DNA of 7,282 nt, taken from NCBI GenBank assembly GCA_937885235.1, contig CAKZZK010000098.1, positions 1 to 7,282 on the forward strand. Reading direction: 5' to 3'. The notes beneath the pieces were generated by a model, which made no database searches, was not told where the DNA came from, and saw nothing but the letters and a program-made list of their open reading frames with translations. Every line of letters starts with the position of its first letter. The first letter of the stretch is position 1. This DNA is from an uncultured Treponema sp. (lineage in GTDB: Bacteria; Spirochaetota; Spirochaetia; Treponematales; Treponemataceae). Of the stretch, positions 1-6,424 are shown piece by piece. The position numbers and the translations under genes are program-made.

Positions 1-518
1 AGGATGGGCGGACCTTTGAACGCTTTCGCCACATTGGCAAGCTTCAGCCTGCCGCGCACTCCCGCCATGACCACCATGCTCAGAAGGAAACCGAGCGCAG
101 AGCCAAAGGCATAGACAATGCTTTCCCCATAGTTATAGCCCTTGTTGATGCAGTTAATCGTCACGCCAAGCACCGCGCAGTTCGTGGTGATGAGCGAAAG
201 ATAGATGCCCATAGAGCTGTACAGACCGGGAGCGGACTTTTTCAGGTAGAACTCCACAAGCTGCACGAGAGATGCAATCACCAGAATGAAGAAAAGCGTC
301 TGCAAGAACTGAAGCCTCAGCGGCTCCATGACCAGACGGTAAAGCGGCCAGGTAACCGCAGTGGCAAGGATGATGACAAAGGTCGTCGCAATGCCCATAC
401 CCGTTGCCTTGCCGGTCTCGCTCGTCATACCTATGAAAGGACAGATGGCGAGGTACTGGATAAATACTACGTTGTCCACAAGCATGGACTTGATGAAGAT
501 GCTCAGGATGGTGCTCAT
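1..518 (-). CDS. rnfA: RnfA, integral membrane subunit of the Rnf complex (3' end beyond the window)
   Basis: RnfA is a six-helix membrane subunit. Together with RnfE it forms the core of the Rnf ferredoxin:NAD+ oxidoreductase, and the pair holds an intramembrane [2Fe-2S] cluster. Reading from the ATG at 518, about 172 residues are visible before the window edge. The family is about 193 residues long, so only some 20 are missing. The start MSTILSIFIKSMLVDNVVF, Cys26 in YLAICPFIG and Cys114 in TTNCAVLG are family hallmarks; these two cysteines are the expected cluster ligands. The end VAKAFKGPPI matches the usual fKGpai region. The start is fixed by a strong AAGGAGG site (526-532), 7 bases upstream. 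The start overlaps the rnfE stop as ATGA, which implies translational coupling. rnfB would be expected next, off the left edge. Identity is nearly certain. Confidence 0.96.
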   Translation of the reverse strand, partial: MSTILSIFIKSMLVDNVVFIQYLAICPFIGMTSETGKATGMGIATTFVIILATAVTWPLYRLVMEPLRLQFLQTLFFILVIASLVQLVEFYLKKSAPGLYSSMGIYLSLITTNCAVLGVTINCINKGYNYGESIVYAFGSALGFLLSMVVMAGVRGRLKLANVAKAFKGPPI

Positions 519-1132
519 GCCGCAGCCTCCTTGCGCTGCCTGCACGCCTGTACGATGGCACCAAGCACGCCAAAGACAATGAAGCCGCCCGGCGCACTGT
601 TGAGCACGCCTATGCGGTAGGCTTCGGGAATGATTTCCATTTTGAGCGCAGTGCCCGCAAGCAACGTGCCGCCGCCCAAGAATTCACGGATAAAGGAAAT
701 GGCAATCAGCACGAGCGTGTAGCCCAGCCCCATACCGAGCGCATCGAGGATGGAATCGCCAAGACTATTCTTTGAAGCAAAGGCTTCAACGCGCCCCATG
801 ATGATGCAGTTCACCACGATGAGCGGCAGGAACACGCCGAGCGCGTCGTAGAGCGCCGTCACGTATGCCTGTAGGACCAGCTGCACAATGGTGGTAAAGG
901 CAGCAATAATCGTGATGAACACTGGCAGGCGGATGGACGAAGGAATGCACTTGCGGAAAATCGAGATAACGATTTCGCTCATAAGGAGCACGAACATCAT
1001 GCCCATGCCCATACCAATGCCGTTAAAAATGCTCGTGGTGATGCCCAGTGAAGAGCACAGCCCGATGTTCAGAACCAACAGCGGATTTTCCTTTGAAATG
1101 CCATTGGTGAAGATTTGCAGTTTATTGCTCAT
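515..1132 (-). CDS. rnfE: RnfE, integral membrane subunit of the Rnf complex
   Basis: RnfE is the pseudo-symmetric partner of RnfA in the membrane core of the ion-translocating Rnf complex. The 205-residue product has about six hydrophobic segments. Cys26 in GLCSSLGIT and Cys109 in VVNCIIMGR are the expected ligands that share a [2Fe-2S] cluster with RnfA Cys26 and Cys114. NPLLVLNIGLC, FLPLIVVNCIIMGRVEAFA and the GMGLGYT stretch are family signatures. The length is somewhat shorter than the 231-residue E. coli RsxE, because the C-terminus is short and ends in charged and Ala residues (RQRKEAAA). An AAGGAG site (1141-1146) lies 8 bases before the ATG. The start overlaps the rnfG stop by one base (TAATG) and the stop overlaps rnfA as ATGA. 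NqrD is the homologous alternative, but the flanking RnfC and RnfD rule for Rnf. Confidence 0.96.
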   Translation of the reverse strand: MSNKLQIFTNGISKENPLLVLNIGLCSSLGITTSIFNGIGMGMGMMFVLLMSEIVISIFRKCIPSSIRLPVFITIIAAFTTIVQLVLQAYVTALYDALGVFLPLIVVNCIIMGRVEAFASKNSLGDSILDALGMGLGYTLVLIAISFIREFLGGGTLLAGTALKMEIIPEAYRIGVLNSAPGGFIVFGVLGAIVQACRQRKEAAA

Positions 1133-1749
1133 TACTTGTACTCCTTGAGTGCACTTGCCATGACATCGGCAGCATCTGTCATGAGAGCGGCAATACCGTT
1201 GCTTGTAATAGTCGCACCCGAAATAGCATCAAAAGTGCTGCCTGCTACGAAGCCATCCGCAGCCTTCTTGCCCGCAAACTGACCGTAAAAGGTCTGCCCA
1301 CTTGCAAGCTTGAACGTGGGGTCGCTTCCTTTCTGTCCAAAACCGGGAGTATCAGTGTTTTCCAGATACTGCATTCCCGTAATGGTTCCGTTTATATCCA
1401 TGCCGACCATGATGGTGGAATGGTCATACGTCGGCCCTGTTATCTGGACCACCGCGCCTATCACCTTGCCGCCTGCCTTGGCAAGCTTGATGTTATCAAT
1501 CGTGCTGCTGCCGCTCGTGGAGGTGCCGCAGAGGTTTGTAGCGGGGTCTGCGAAATCGTCAGCTTCGGCAAAGACAGCGCGCATCGCCTCGTTAGCCTTC
1601 CGCTGCTGGTTTGCCGCAATGACAGGAGCAGTGATATTGTTCACAATCGCCAGCACCGTGCACGCCGCCACCGCGTAGATGGCAAGAATAAGCCCCAGAC
1701 GCACCATGCTCCATACGGAATCGTTGTTTTTTGTCGCAGTCGTAGCCAT
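1132..1749 (-). CDS. rnfG: RnfG, flavoprotein subunit with covalently bound FMN
   Basis: RnfG is anchored by one N-terminal helix (about residues 16-37), with the rest outside the cytoplasm. It carries FMN bound by a phosphoester to a threonine and passes electrons along the Rnf chain. The flavinylation motif DAISGAT is present at residues 174-180, so Thr180 is the predicted FMN site. TDTPGFG at 132-138 matches the conserved (E/D)TPGlG of FMN-binding domains. Attachment needs an ApbE/Ftp-type flavin transferase, which is not in this window. The 205 residues match family length. The start has the best ribosome site of the operon, AAAGGAGG (1760-1767), 10 bases upstream, and shares one base with the rnfD stop (TAATG). 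The segment around residues 70-84 is rich in Ser, Thr and Gly (TNLCGTSTSG), a likely flexible linker. NqrC is the homologous alternative; the operon context excludes it. Confidence 0.96.
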   Translation of the reverse strand: MATTATKNNDSVWSMVRLGLILAIYAVAACTVLAIVNNITAPVIAANQQRKANEAMRAVFAEADDFADPATNLCGTSTSGSSTIDNIKLAKAGGKVIGAVVQITGPTYDHSTIMVGMDINGTITGMQYLENTDTPGFGQKGSDPTFKLASGQTFYGQFAGKKAADGFVAGSTFDAISGATITSNGIAALMTDAADVMASALKEYK

Positions 1750-2771
1750 TATGCCCTGTCCTCCTTTGTAAATGTACCGTGGCGGTGCGCCTTTTCTCCA
1801 TAGCCATACTTGCGTGCGGTCAGATTATTCAGGAACGGCGCAATCGAATTCATGATAAGGATGCTGAACATCACTCCCTCAGGATAGCCGCCGAAACGCC
1901 TTATCAGGAAGGTGATGAGCCCGCAGCCAAAGCCAAAGACGAGCCGCCCCGGCTTAGTGACTGGCGTGGTAGCGTAATCCGTCACCATAAAAGTAGCGCC
2001 GAAAAGCAAGCCGCCCGTAAACAGCGCCATAAGCACATCCTGCCCCGCTCCGCCAAGCGAAGCGCCGCCAAGCAGGGAAGAAAAACAGGTCGCCATAGCG
2101 ACAGTTCCCACCATTGCCGCAGGAGCGCGCCAATCTATGATGCCCGTCACAAGCAGGAAGATAAAGGAAAGCAGGATCAGCATGATGGAGCTTTCGCCAA
2201 GACAGCCCGCGCGGTTCCCCACAAAGTACTGCACGATGGTGTCCGTGTCTATGGCTGCCGTGCCGGATTTTATCTGGCTCAAGATAGTGGCGGATGAAAT
2301 GACATCCACCGTGCCGGGTTCAAGCCAGCTTGCCCCCATGACGGCGGCAAAGCTCATAAAGAGGAAGGCGCGGCCAGTCAACGCAGGGTTGAACACATTG
2401 CTGCCTATGCCACCGAAAAGCCCCTTCGCCACAACGATGGCAACAAGGTCGCCGAGCACCACCATCCACACGGGGGCGGTAGGGGGAACGACAAGCGCGA
2501 GCAGGACTCCCGTCACTGCCGCAGACAGATTGCTGACGATAATCTTCTGCCCGGTGATTTTCTGGAAGAGGAACTCAAAGAATACCGCGCTCACCACTGA
2601 TGCCAGTATGATGAACAGCGCGCGCAGTCCGAACAGCATGACCGCATAAACGCACTCCGGCAGCAGGGCGACGAGCACCGTGCCCATAATCCACTGCGTG
2701 GACGAGCCGAAGGTAAAATGCGGGCTTGATGAAAGGTAGATTTCCTTGGTATTTGCCTTTGCGTCTGTCAT
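1749..2771 (-). CDS. rnfD: RnfD, membrane flavoprotein subunit of the Rnf complex
   Basis: RnfD is a multi-helix membrane subunit, homologous to NqrB, that takes part in ion translocation and carries covalent FMN. The 340-residue product shows SSSPHF near the N-terminus, the conserved loop GGIGSNVFNPALTGRAFL (120-137), and GGYPEGVMFSILIMNSIAPFL near the C-terminus. All are typical of the family. The expected flavinylation site reads DVISSAT (156-162), so Thr162 is the candidate FMN residue, but the usual Gly before Ala is Ser. About nine to ten hydrophobic segments are visible. The start overlaps the rnfC stop as ATGA, with a GGGAGGG site (2777-2783) ending 5 bases upstream. The last 25 residues are charged and His-rich (EKAHRHG), a probable cytoplasmic tail. 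Length and context make this RnfD rather than NqrB. Confidence 0.96.
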   Translation of the reverse strand: MTDAKANTKEIYLSSSPHFTFGSSTQWIMGTVLVALLPECVYAVMLFGLRALFIILASVVSAVFFEFLFQKITGQKIIVSNLSAAVTGVLLALVVPPTAPVWMVVLGDLVAIVVAKGLFGGIGSNVFNPALTGRAFLFMSFAAVMGASWLEPGTVDVISSATILSQIKSGTAAIDTDTIVQYFVGNRAGCLGESSIMLILLSFIFLLVTGIIDWRAPAAMVGTVAMATCFSSLLGGASLGGAGQDVLMALFTGGLLFGATFMVTDYATTPVTKPGRLVFGFGCGLITFLIRRFGGYPEGVMFSILIMNSIAPFLNNLTARKYGYGEKAHRHGTFTKEDRA

Positions 2772-4138
2772 TTTGTCCCTCCCGATAAGGCCTTTGCGGC
2801 TTCTGCCCGCGCTTTTTCAGCGGCCATCTCTGCGCGGACCTTGCCCTTGCCAATTCTGAACCACTGCACCAGCCGTATATTTGCAGGGCAGACATACGAG
2901 CAGCAGCCGCATTCAATGCAGTCCATAAGGCCGAATTTCTTTGCGCCCGCCGTATCATCGCCCTTTACGCCGCGGCACATCAGCACGGGGGCAAGGTGCA
3001 TGGGGCAGGCGTCTACACAGCGCCCACAGTTGATGCACTGGCTTTCGTCCACCAAATAGGTTTCTTCTTTCGTCAGGAAGGTGATGCCGCTCGTTCCCTT
3101 CGCGATGGGGAACTGCGTATTCGTCATGGCAAAGCCCATCATGGGGCCGCCGCTCACGATTTTTGCCGTGGCATCCTGCTTGAGCGTGAAGACCTCTGGA
3201 ATGAGGTCTCCCACAATGGTGCCGACGGGCACGCGGATGTTGCAGGGCTTTTCACAGGCACCGCCGCTGATGGTGAGCGGCCTGTCGATGAGCGGCATTC
3301 CAAGGCGGAACGCATCGCTGATGGCGCAGACAGTTCCCACGTTGGTGATGATGGCGCCCGCATCGGCAGGAAGCCCCCCTGCGGGAATTTCTACGCCGAG
3401 CACTGCTTCCACAATGTTTTTTTCGCAGCCCTGCGGATACTTTGTCTTGACCAGTGCCACTGAAATGCTGTCGGAAAAGCCTTTCTTCTGGATTGCGTCT
3501 TTGAGCATGGGGGCAATGTACGCCTTGTTTGTCTCAAGCACGATGATGCCCTCGCCCCCCGTCAGCTTAAGCACGATGGAAAGCCCGTCAACCACCTTTT
3601 CGCTGTCTTCCTGCAGAGTGCGCTCGTCTATGGTCAGATACGGCTCGCCTTCCGCGGCGTGGAGCAGCACGTAGTTGATTTTCTTGTCAGAAGGCGGATT
3701 GAGCTTGACGTGGGTGGGGAATGAGGCTCCTCCCATGCCCACAATGCCCGCGTCCTTGATGCGTTCGAGCGCCGTCTTGCTGTCACAGCTGAACGGGTCC
3801 AAAGGCTCCATGAATTCGGTGCGGTCAGAGCCGTCGCTCTCTATAGTGATGCAGGGAAGCTCCATGTTGCCGGTTACCAGGCAGGTCTGTATTTTTTTGA
3901 CCTTGCCGGCAATGCTTGCGTGGACGGGCGCCGACATAAATTTGTCGCTTGCGGCAATCTTCTGCCCCCGTGCCACCACGTCCCCCACTTTTACAAGCGG
4001 TGTATTGGGTGCTCCGCCCATGGTGACGGGGATTGTCACCGTCTTAGACGAAGGAAAAGCATTGACAATGGCACAGTCCTTGCTCAGCTCCTTCATCTCG
4101 CGGGGATAAATCCCCCCCTTAAAAGTATGCGTTTTCAT
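2768..4138 (-). CDS. rnfC: RnfC, NADH-interacting iron-sulfur subunit of the Rnf complex
   Basis: RnfC is the peripheral cytoplasmic subunit that exchanges electrons with NAD(H) through FMN and two [4Fe-4S] clusters. The 456-residue protein has the N-terminal RnfC barrel (TFKGGIYP from residue 5), then the nucleotide/FMN-binding GMGGASFPT (134-142), related to NuoF. YPQGCEKNIVEAVLG and GGLPADAGAIITNVGT follow. Two ferredoxin-type motifs come next: Cys368-371-374-378 and Cys407-410-413-417. There is a short Ala/Lys-rich tail, but not the long repeat tail of E. coli RsxC. The usual ECEPYL motif reads EGEPYL (163-168), as in NuoF. It is the first gene of the operon. Unlike the other four genes it has no ribosome-binding site; the start is chosen because the conserved KGGIYP lies only 7 residues inside. 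A G7 run sits in codons 7-9. A decayed second copy of part of this gene lies at 6102-6320. Confidence 0.97.
   Translation of the reverse strand: MKTHTFKGGIYPREMKELSKDCAIVNAFPSSKTVTIPVTMGGAPNTPLVKVGDVVARGQKIAASDKFMSAPVHASIAGKVKKIQTCLVTGNMELPCITIESDGSDRTEFMEPLDPFSCDSKTALERIKDAGIVGMGGASFPTHVKLNPPSDKKINYVLLHAAEGEPYLTIDERTLQEDSEKVVDGLSIVLKLTGGEGIIVLETNKAYIAPMLKDAIQKKGFSDSISVALVKTKYPQGCEKNIVEAVLGVEIPAGGLPADAGAIITNVGTVCAISDAFRLGMPLIDRPLTISGGACEKPCNIRVPVGTIVGDLIPEVFTLKQDATAKIVSGGPMMGFAMTNTQFPIAKGTSGITFLTKEETYLVDESQCINCGRCVDACPMHLAPVLMCRGVKGDDTAGAKKFGLMDCIECGCCSYVCPANIRLVQWFRIGKGKVRAEMAAEKARAEAAKALSGGTK
3579..4017 (-). repeat. rnfC segment that is duplicated, in degraded form, at 6102-6320
   Basis: Two blocks within this part of rnfC, 3579-3686 and 3902-4017, reappear in order and in the same orientation at 6102-6320. 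The first block is about 85% identical. The second is close to 90% with small gaps, and includes a 25-base perfect match (3986-4010 against 6286-6310). The intervening 3687-3905 is absent from the second copy. The match covers RnfC residues about 41-78 and 151-187. Confidence 0.9.
4112..4118 (-). repeat. G7 homopolymer in codons 7-9 of rnfC
   Basis: Seven C on the plus strand make a G7 run on the coding strand. It lies in the AAG-GGG-GGG codons that encode the conserved Lys-Gly-Gly of RnfC. A slip of one base here would terminate RnfC early and could reduce the translationally coupled downstream genes. The run is short and is also explained by the conserved Gly-Gly, so a switching role is only a possibility. 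Confidence 0.4.
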
Positions 4139-4146
4139 AAGTTTAC

Positions 4147-4175
4147 ATTTTACTATAGATTAAGAAAAAAGTCTA
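4147..4175 (-). promoter_or_regulatory. candidate sigma70-type promoter for the rnf operon
   Basis: On the minus strand a -35-like TAGACT (4170-4175) is followed after 17 bases by a -10-like TAAAAT (4147-4152). The -10 ends only 8 bases before the rnfC ATG, so transcription would start almost at the start codon and give a leaderless or near-leaderless mRNA. That agrees with the missing ribosome-binding site. An overlapping TATAGT would move the start only slightly upstream. Found by eye only. Confidence 0.4.
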
Positions 4176-4224
4176 TTGAGAGAAAAGCCAGTCACGGAAA
4201 TCAGTAGGCAAAAGTAGACGCCCA

Positions 4225-4253
4225 TAGACAAAAAGAGAAAGAATCAGCATAAT
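4225..4253 (+). promoter_or_regulatory. candidate promoter for the permease-acyltransferase unit
   Basis: TAGACA (4225-4230) and CATAAT (4248-4253) are spaced by 17 bases on the plus strand. Predicted transcription starts near 4260, which gives a leader of about 27 bases containing AAGGA (4272-4276), 10 bases before the permease ATG at 4287. It is arranged back to back with the rnf promoter, and the two -35 elements form an inverted GTCTAT/ATAGAC pair. If active it still serves the acyltransferase, although the permease is broken. Found by eye only. Confidence 0.4.
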
Positions 4254-4286
4254 AGGCTGCATGCAGATAAAAAGGAACCAAATAGC

Positions 4287-4855
4287 ATGAAAGAAGAAAA
4301 AAAGTTTACGCAAATATTGCAAGAAAAACTGTTAGAACAGGAAAGAAAATGAACGGATTGAAAAAGAAGCTGTATTCGGAATCCTTCCCGTAACGGCGAG
4401 GCAGAAGCAGTATGGCTTTTTTGACGCGCTCCTTGTACTGGGAGGCTACTGCATTGCGACCTGGAGCTACACGCAGGGGTCTTACCTTGCCACCCTCGTA
4501 GGATTTAAGCCGCTCCTTATCGGCGCATTTGCAGCAGCAATCCTTATGCTTGCCATCTACCAGCTTCCAGTCATTCTTTCGGTACGCTACGGAATAGACA
4601 TCTGGATATGGTTCCGCTCCATATTCGGGAAGAACGGCGTACACCTTATGACGGTAATCATCATTGCCATAAATTTCCCCTGGTATGCCGTCTGCGCAGA
4701 GATTTTCGCCTCCTCCATGATGAGCCTTTTGGATTTATTCGGCATTCACCTTCCGCAGTCATTTCACATTCTCTTCTCGCTCTTATGTGTTGCGCTTGGA
4801 ACGCTTATTGCCCTGCACCGCCCTGCTGTACTTTATTGTGAGTAAGAAAAAATGA
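4287..4855 (+). pseudogene. NCS1-family (cytosine/purine-type) permease, frameshifted and internally deleted
   Basis: An intact gene would encode an inner-membrane nucleobase permease of the NCS1 family, about 420-450 residues long. From ATG 4287 the frame reads about 21 residues (MKEEKKFTQILQ...) and stops at TGA 4350-4352. Dropping one A from the A4 run at 4346-4349 restores a frame open to 4845. That frame shows the NCS1-like GILPVTARQKQYGFFDALL, then GGYCIATWSYTQGSYLA, RYGIDIWIWFRSIFGKNG and NFPWYAVCAE, with about four to five hydrophobic segments. After residue ~180 it jumps. Near 4800-4811 a different frame supplies a typical permease tail, CTALLYFIVSKKK, whose TGA (4853-4855) overlaps the acyltransferase ATG as ATGA. 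About 230 middle residues are therefore missing and both ends remain. The two-gene operon was evidently once coupled. Substrate cannot be assigned; the frameshift alone could be a sequencing slip, but the deletion cannot. Confidence 0.82.
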
Positions 4856-6243
4856 AAAAGGTAGTTACCAAACCGTTTGACAGGGACAGGACACCTCCCA
4901 AACAGAGCCTCCTCCTAACGCCACTCTTCTGGCTGTATGAGCTTTTCATGATCCGAGGGAGCAGGCTGAGGATTACAAAGGTGCGCATGAAAGGCCTAAA
5001 GCCGCCATACCTTGTGCTTGGAACACACCATGCATTCATGGACTTTATAGTCACGCCGCTTGCGCTCTTTCCCCACCGTGCAAATTATGTTTCAGAGCTT
5101 GAAGGCTTTGAGCTGTACGGCGAATGTTTTTACCGGAAGCTCGACTGCCTTGGAACGCGGAAATTCATAAATGACTTTGCGCTCATACGGAACATTCAGA
5201 AGGTCATTAAGAGAGGTGGCATTCTTGTCCAGTACCCAGAGGCGCGCTATGCAAATGTAGGAACAAGCTCGGAGCTTTCTCCTGCGGTTGGTAAGCTTGC
5301 AAAGATGCTTGATGTTCCCCTTGTCATTATTAACATGAGGGGAAACTACCTGCAGTCGCCCATCTGGAACCTTAAAAAGAGAAAGGAAGTGCGTCTTGAC
5401 GCAACAATTACACAGGTCTTTACACGGGAAGAGCTGCGGAAAGCCTCCCTGAAAGAAGTGAATGCTGCCATTGCAGAGTTTATGCGCTATGATGAGTATC
5501 AGTGGCAGTGGGATACAAAGATGGCAGTCACCTCCCCTGACCGTGCGGAAGGTCTGGAAAAGCCTCTCTACCAGTGTCCTGTCTGTGGAGCAGAATTTGC
5601 AATGCAGACTGACGGGGCAAGCCTTTCCTGCACAGCATGCAATGCGTCATGGCAGATGGGCATTTACGGGAGGCTGGAGCGGACAAAGGGCAGCGAGATG
5701 CCGTACCGTGACAAGGACGTATTCTTTTCCCATATTCCTGCCTGGTATGAGTGGGAGCGCGCACAGGTTATGCGCGAGATAGACCGGGGCGCTTACACGC
5801 TTGATGTTTCCGTCCACATAGAATCCCTTCCAAATGCGGTAAACTTTATTGACTGCGGAAGCGGAAGGCTCAGGCATACGGAAGAAGGCTTTTATCTTTC
5901 ATTTACTGACTACGGACATGCGGAAGAGGAAACGCTCTTCTTTCCTTCTGACAGCCTCTTTTCCATTCATACCGAATATGACTACAGGGGGAAAGGTCAG
6001 TGCGTAACGCTTTCCACTCTGGACAATACTTATTTCATCTATCCATTGGAAAAAGGCTTTAATGCGACAAAGATTCAGTTTGCCGTAGAATACTTATATA
6101 AGAAAGCCCGTCAAACACCTTTTCGCTGTCTTTCTGTAGGATGCGATCGTCTAAGGTCAGATGCGGTTCGCCCCCGCGACGTTGAGCAGCACATAATCGA
6201 TTTTCTTGGCCCGCAATGCTTGCATGGACGGAAGCCGATATAA
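4852..6243 (+). CDS. PlsC-family 1-acylglycerol-3-phosphate-type acyltransferase with zinc ribbon, C-terminal tail replaced
   Basis: This is probably a membrane-associated acyltransferase of phospholipid synthesis that moves an acyl chain to a lysophospholipid-like acceptor. The PlsC domain spans about residues 45-215. The catalytic HX4D is His59 to Asp64 (THHAFMDF). Further blocks are LGTRKF (100-105) and YPEARY (128-133), the latter in place of the usual EGTR-type block. A zinc ribbon follows, Cys242-Cys245 and Cys260-Cys263. Residues about 310-415 form a beta-rich domain that I do not recognise. From residue ~417 onward the reading frame runs antisense through a decayed rnfC fragment, so the last 46 or so residues are not native; the original end was probably close to LYKK (415-418). 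There is no clear ribosome site. The ATGA overlap with the ruined permease suggests past translational coupling, which may now be weakened. Known domains look complete, so activity is plausible. The exact acceptor is unknown. Confidence 0.85.
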   Translation: MKKVVTKPFDRDRTPPKQSLLLTPLFWLYELFMIRGSRLRITKVRMKGLKPPYLVLGTHHAFMDFIVTPLALFPHRANYVSELEGFELYGECFYRKLDCLGTRKFINDFALIRNIQKVIKRGGILVQYPEARYANVGTSSELSPAVGKLAKMLDVPLVIINMRGNYLQSPIWNLKKRKEVRLDATITQVFTREELRKASLKEVNAAIAEFMRYDEYQWQWDTKMAVTSPDRAEGLEKPLYQCPVCGAEFAMQTDGASLSCTACNASWQMGIYGRLERTKGSEMPYRDKDVFFSHIPAWYEWERAQVMREIDRGAYTLDVSVHIESLPNAVNFIDCGSGRLRHTEEGFYLSFTDYGHAEEETLFFPSDSLFSIHTEYDYRGKGQCVTLSTLDNTYFIYPLEKGFNATKIQFAVEYLYKKARQTPFRCLSVGCDRLRSDAVRPRDVEQHIIDFLGPQCLHGRKPI

Positions 6244-6320
6244 ATTTGTCGCTCGCGGCAATCTTCTGCCTCGTGCCCCCACACGCACTTTTACAAGCGG
6301 TGTATTGGGTACTCCACCTT
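6102..6320 (-). pseudogene. rnfC remnant (two internal blocks of a second rnfC copy)
   Basis: Read on the minus strand, this stretch resembles RnfC residues about 41-78 joined to about 151-187. Examples are PNTPLVK, QKIAASDKF and VHASIAG, then KKIDYVLLN, GEPHLTLDDR and LQKDSEKVFDGL. Nucleotide identity to the intact gene is roughly 85-90%. Several lesions rule out function. A deletion of about 219 bases corresponds to 3687-3905 and its ends share CTTG. There is a one-base loss near 6176, a one-base gain near 6209 and a four-base net loss near 6271-6285. Homology begins sharply at 6102 and fades after about 6320, with only a scattered hint to 6352. Many of the amino-acid changes are conservative (Ile/Leu, Glu/Asp), which hints that it diverged as a working gene before it decayed. 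Its plus strand serves as the 3' end of the acyltransferase frame. Confidence 0.9.
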
Positions 6321-6424
6321 TCCGCTATAAGGAGATTGCGTCAGGGAAGAAACCACTTCTGTTCCGAAACAAGCATACAACATGAGTTTGAGCGAGAGGC
6401 TTTATAGCTCGTACAAGAGACTGC

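Noticed and set aside
361..3674. Several plus-strand open frames of 70-200 codons opposite the rnf genes
   Set aside because: They lie wholly antisense to well-supported Rnf genes, have no recognisable domains and reflect the codon pattern of the real strand.
4143..4148. Start-stop element ATGTAA just upstream of the rnfC ATG (minus strand)
   Set aside because: It overlaps the predicted -10 and would probably not be transcribed; chance is adequate in this AT-rich spot.
4257..4266. Perfect 10-base palindrome CTGCATGCAG just downstream of the plus-strand promoter
   Set aside because: It could be an operator, but a single short palindrome without a second copy or known regulator is not enough.
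4306..4644. Minus-strand frame of 112 codons
   Set aside because: It is antisense to the permease pseudogene, whose plus-strand reading shows clear NCS1 transporter segments.
6216..6407. Plus-strand frame of 63 codons starting MLAWTEADINL
   Set aside because: Its first half is the antisense translation of the rnfC remnant; the same antisense peptide appears opposite the intact rnfC near 3912. It is not a gene.
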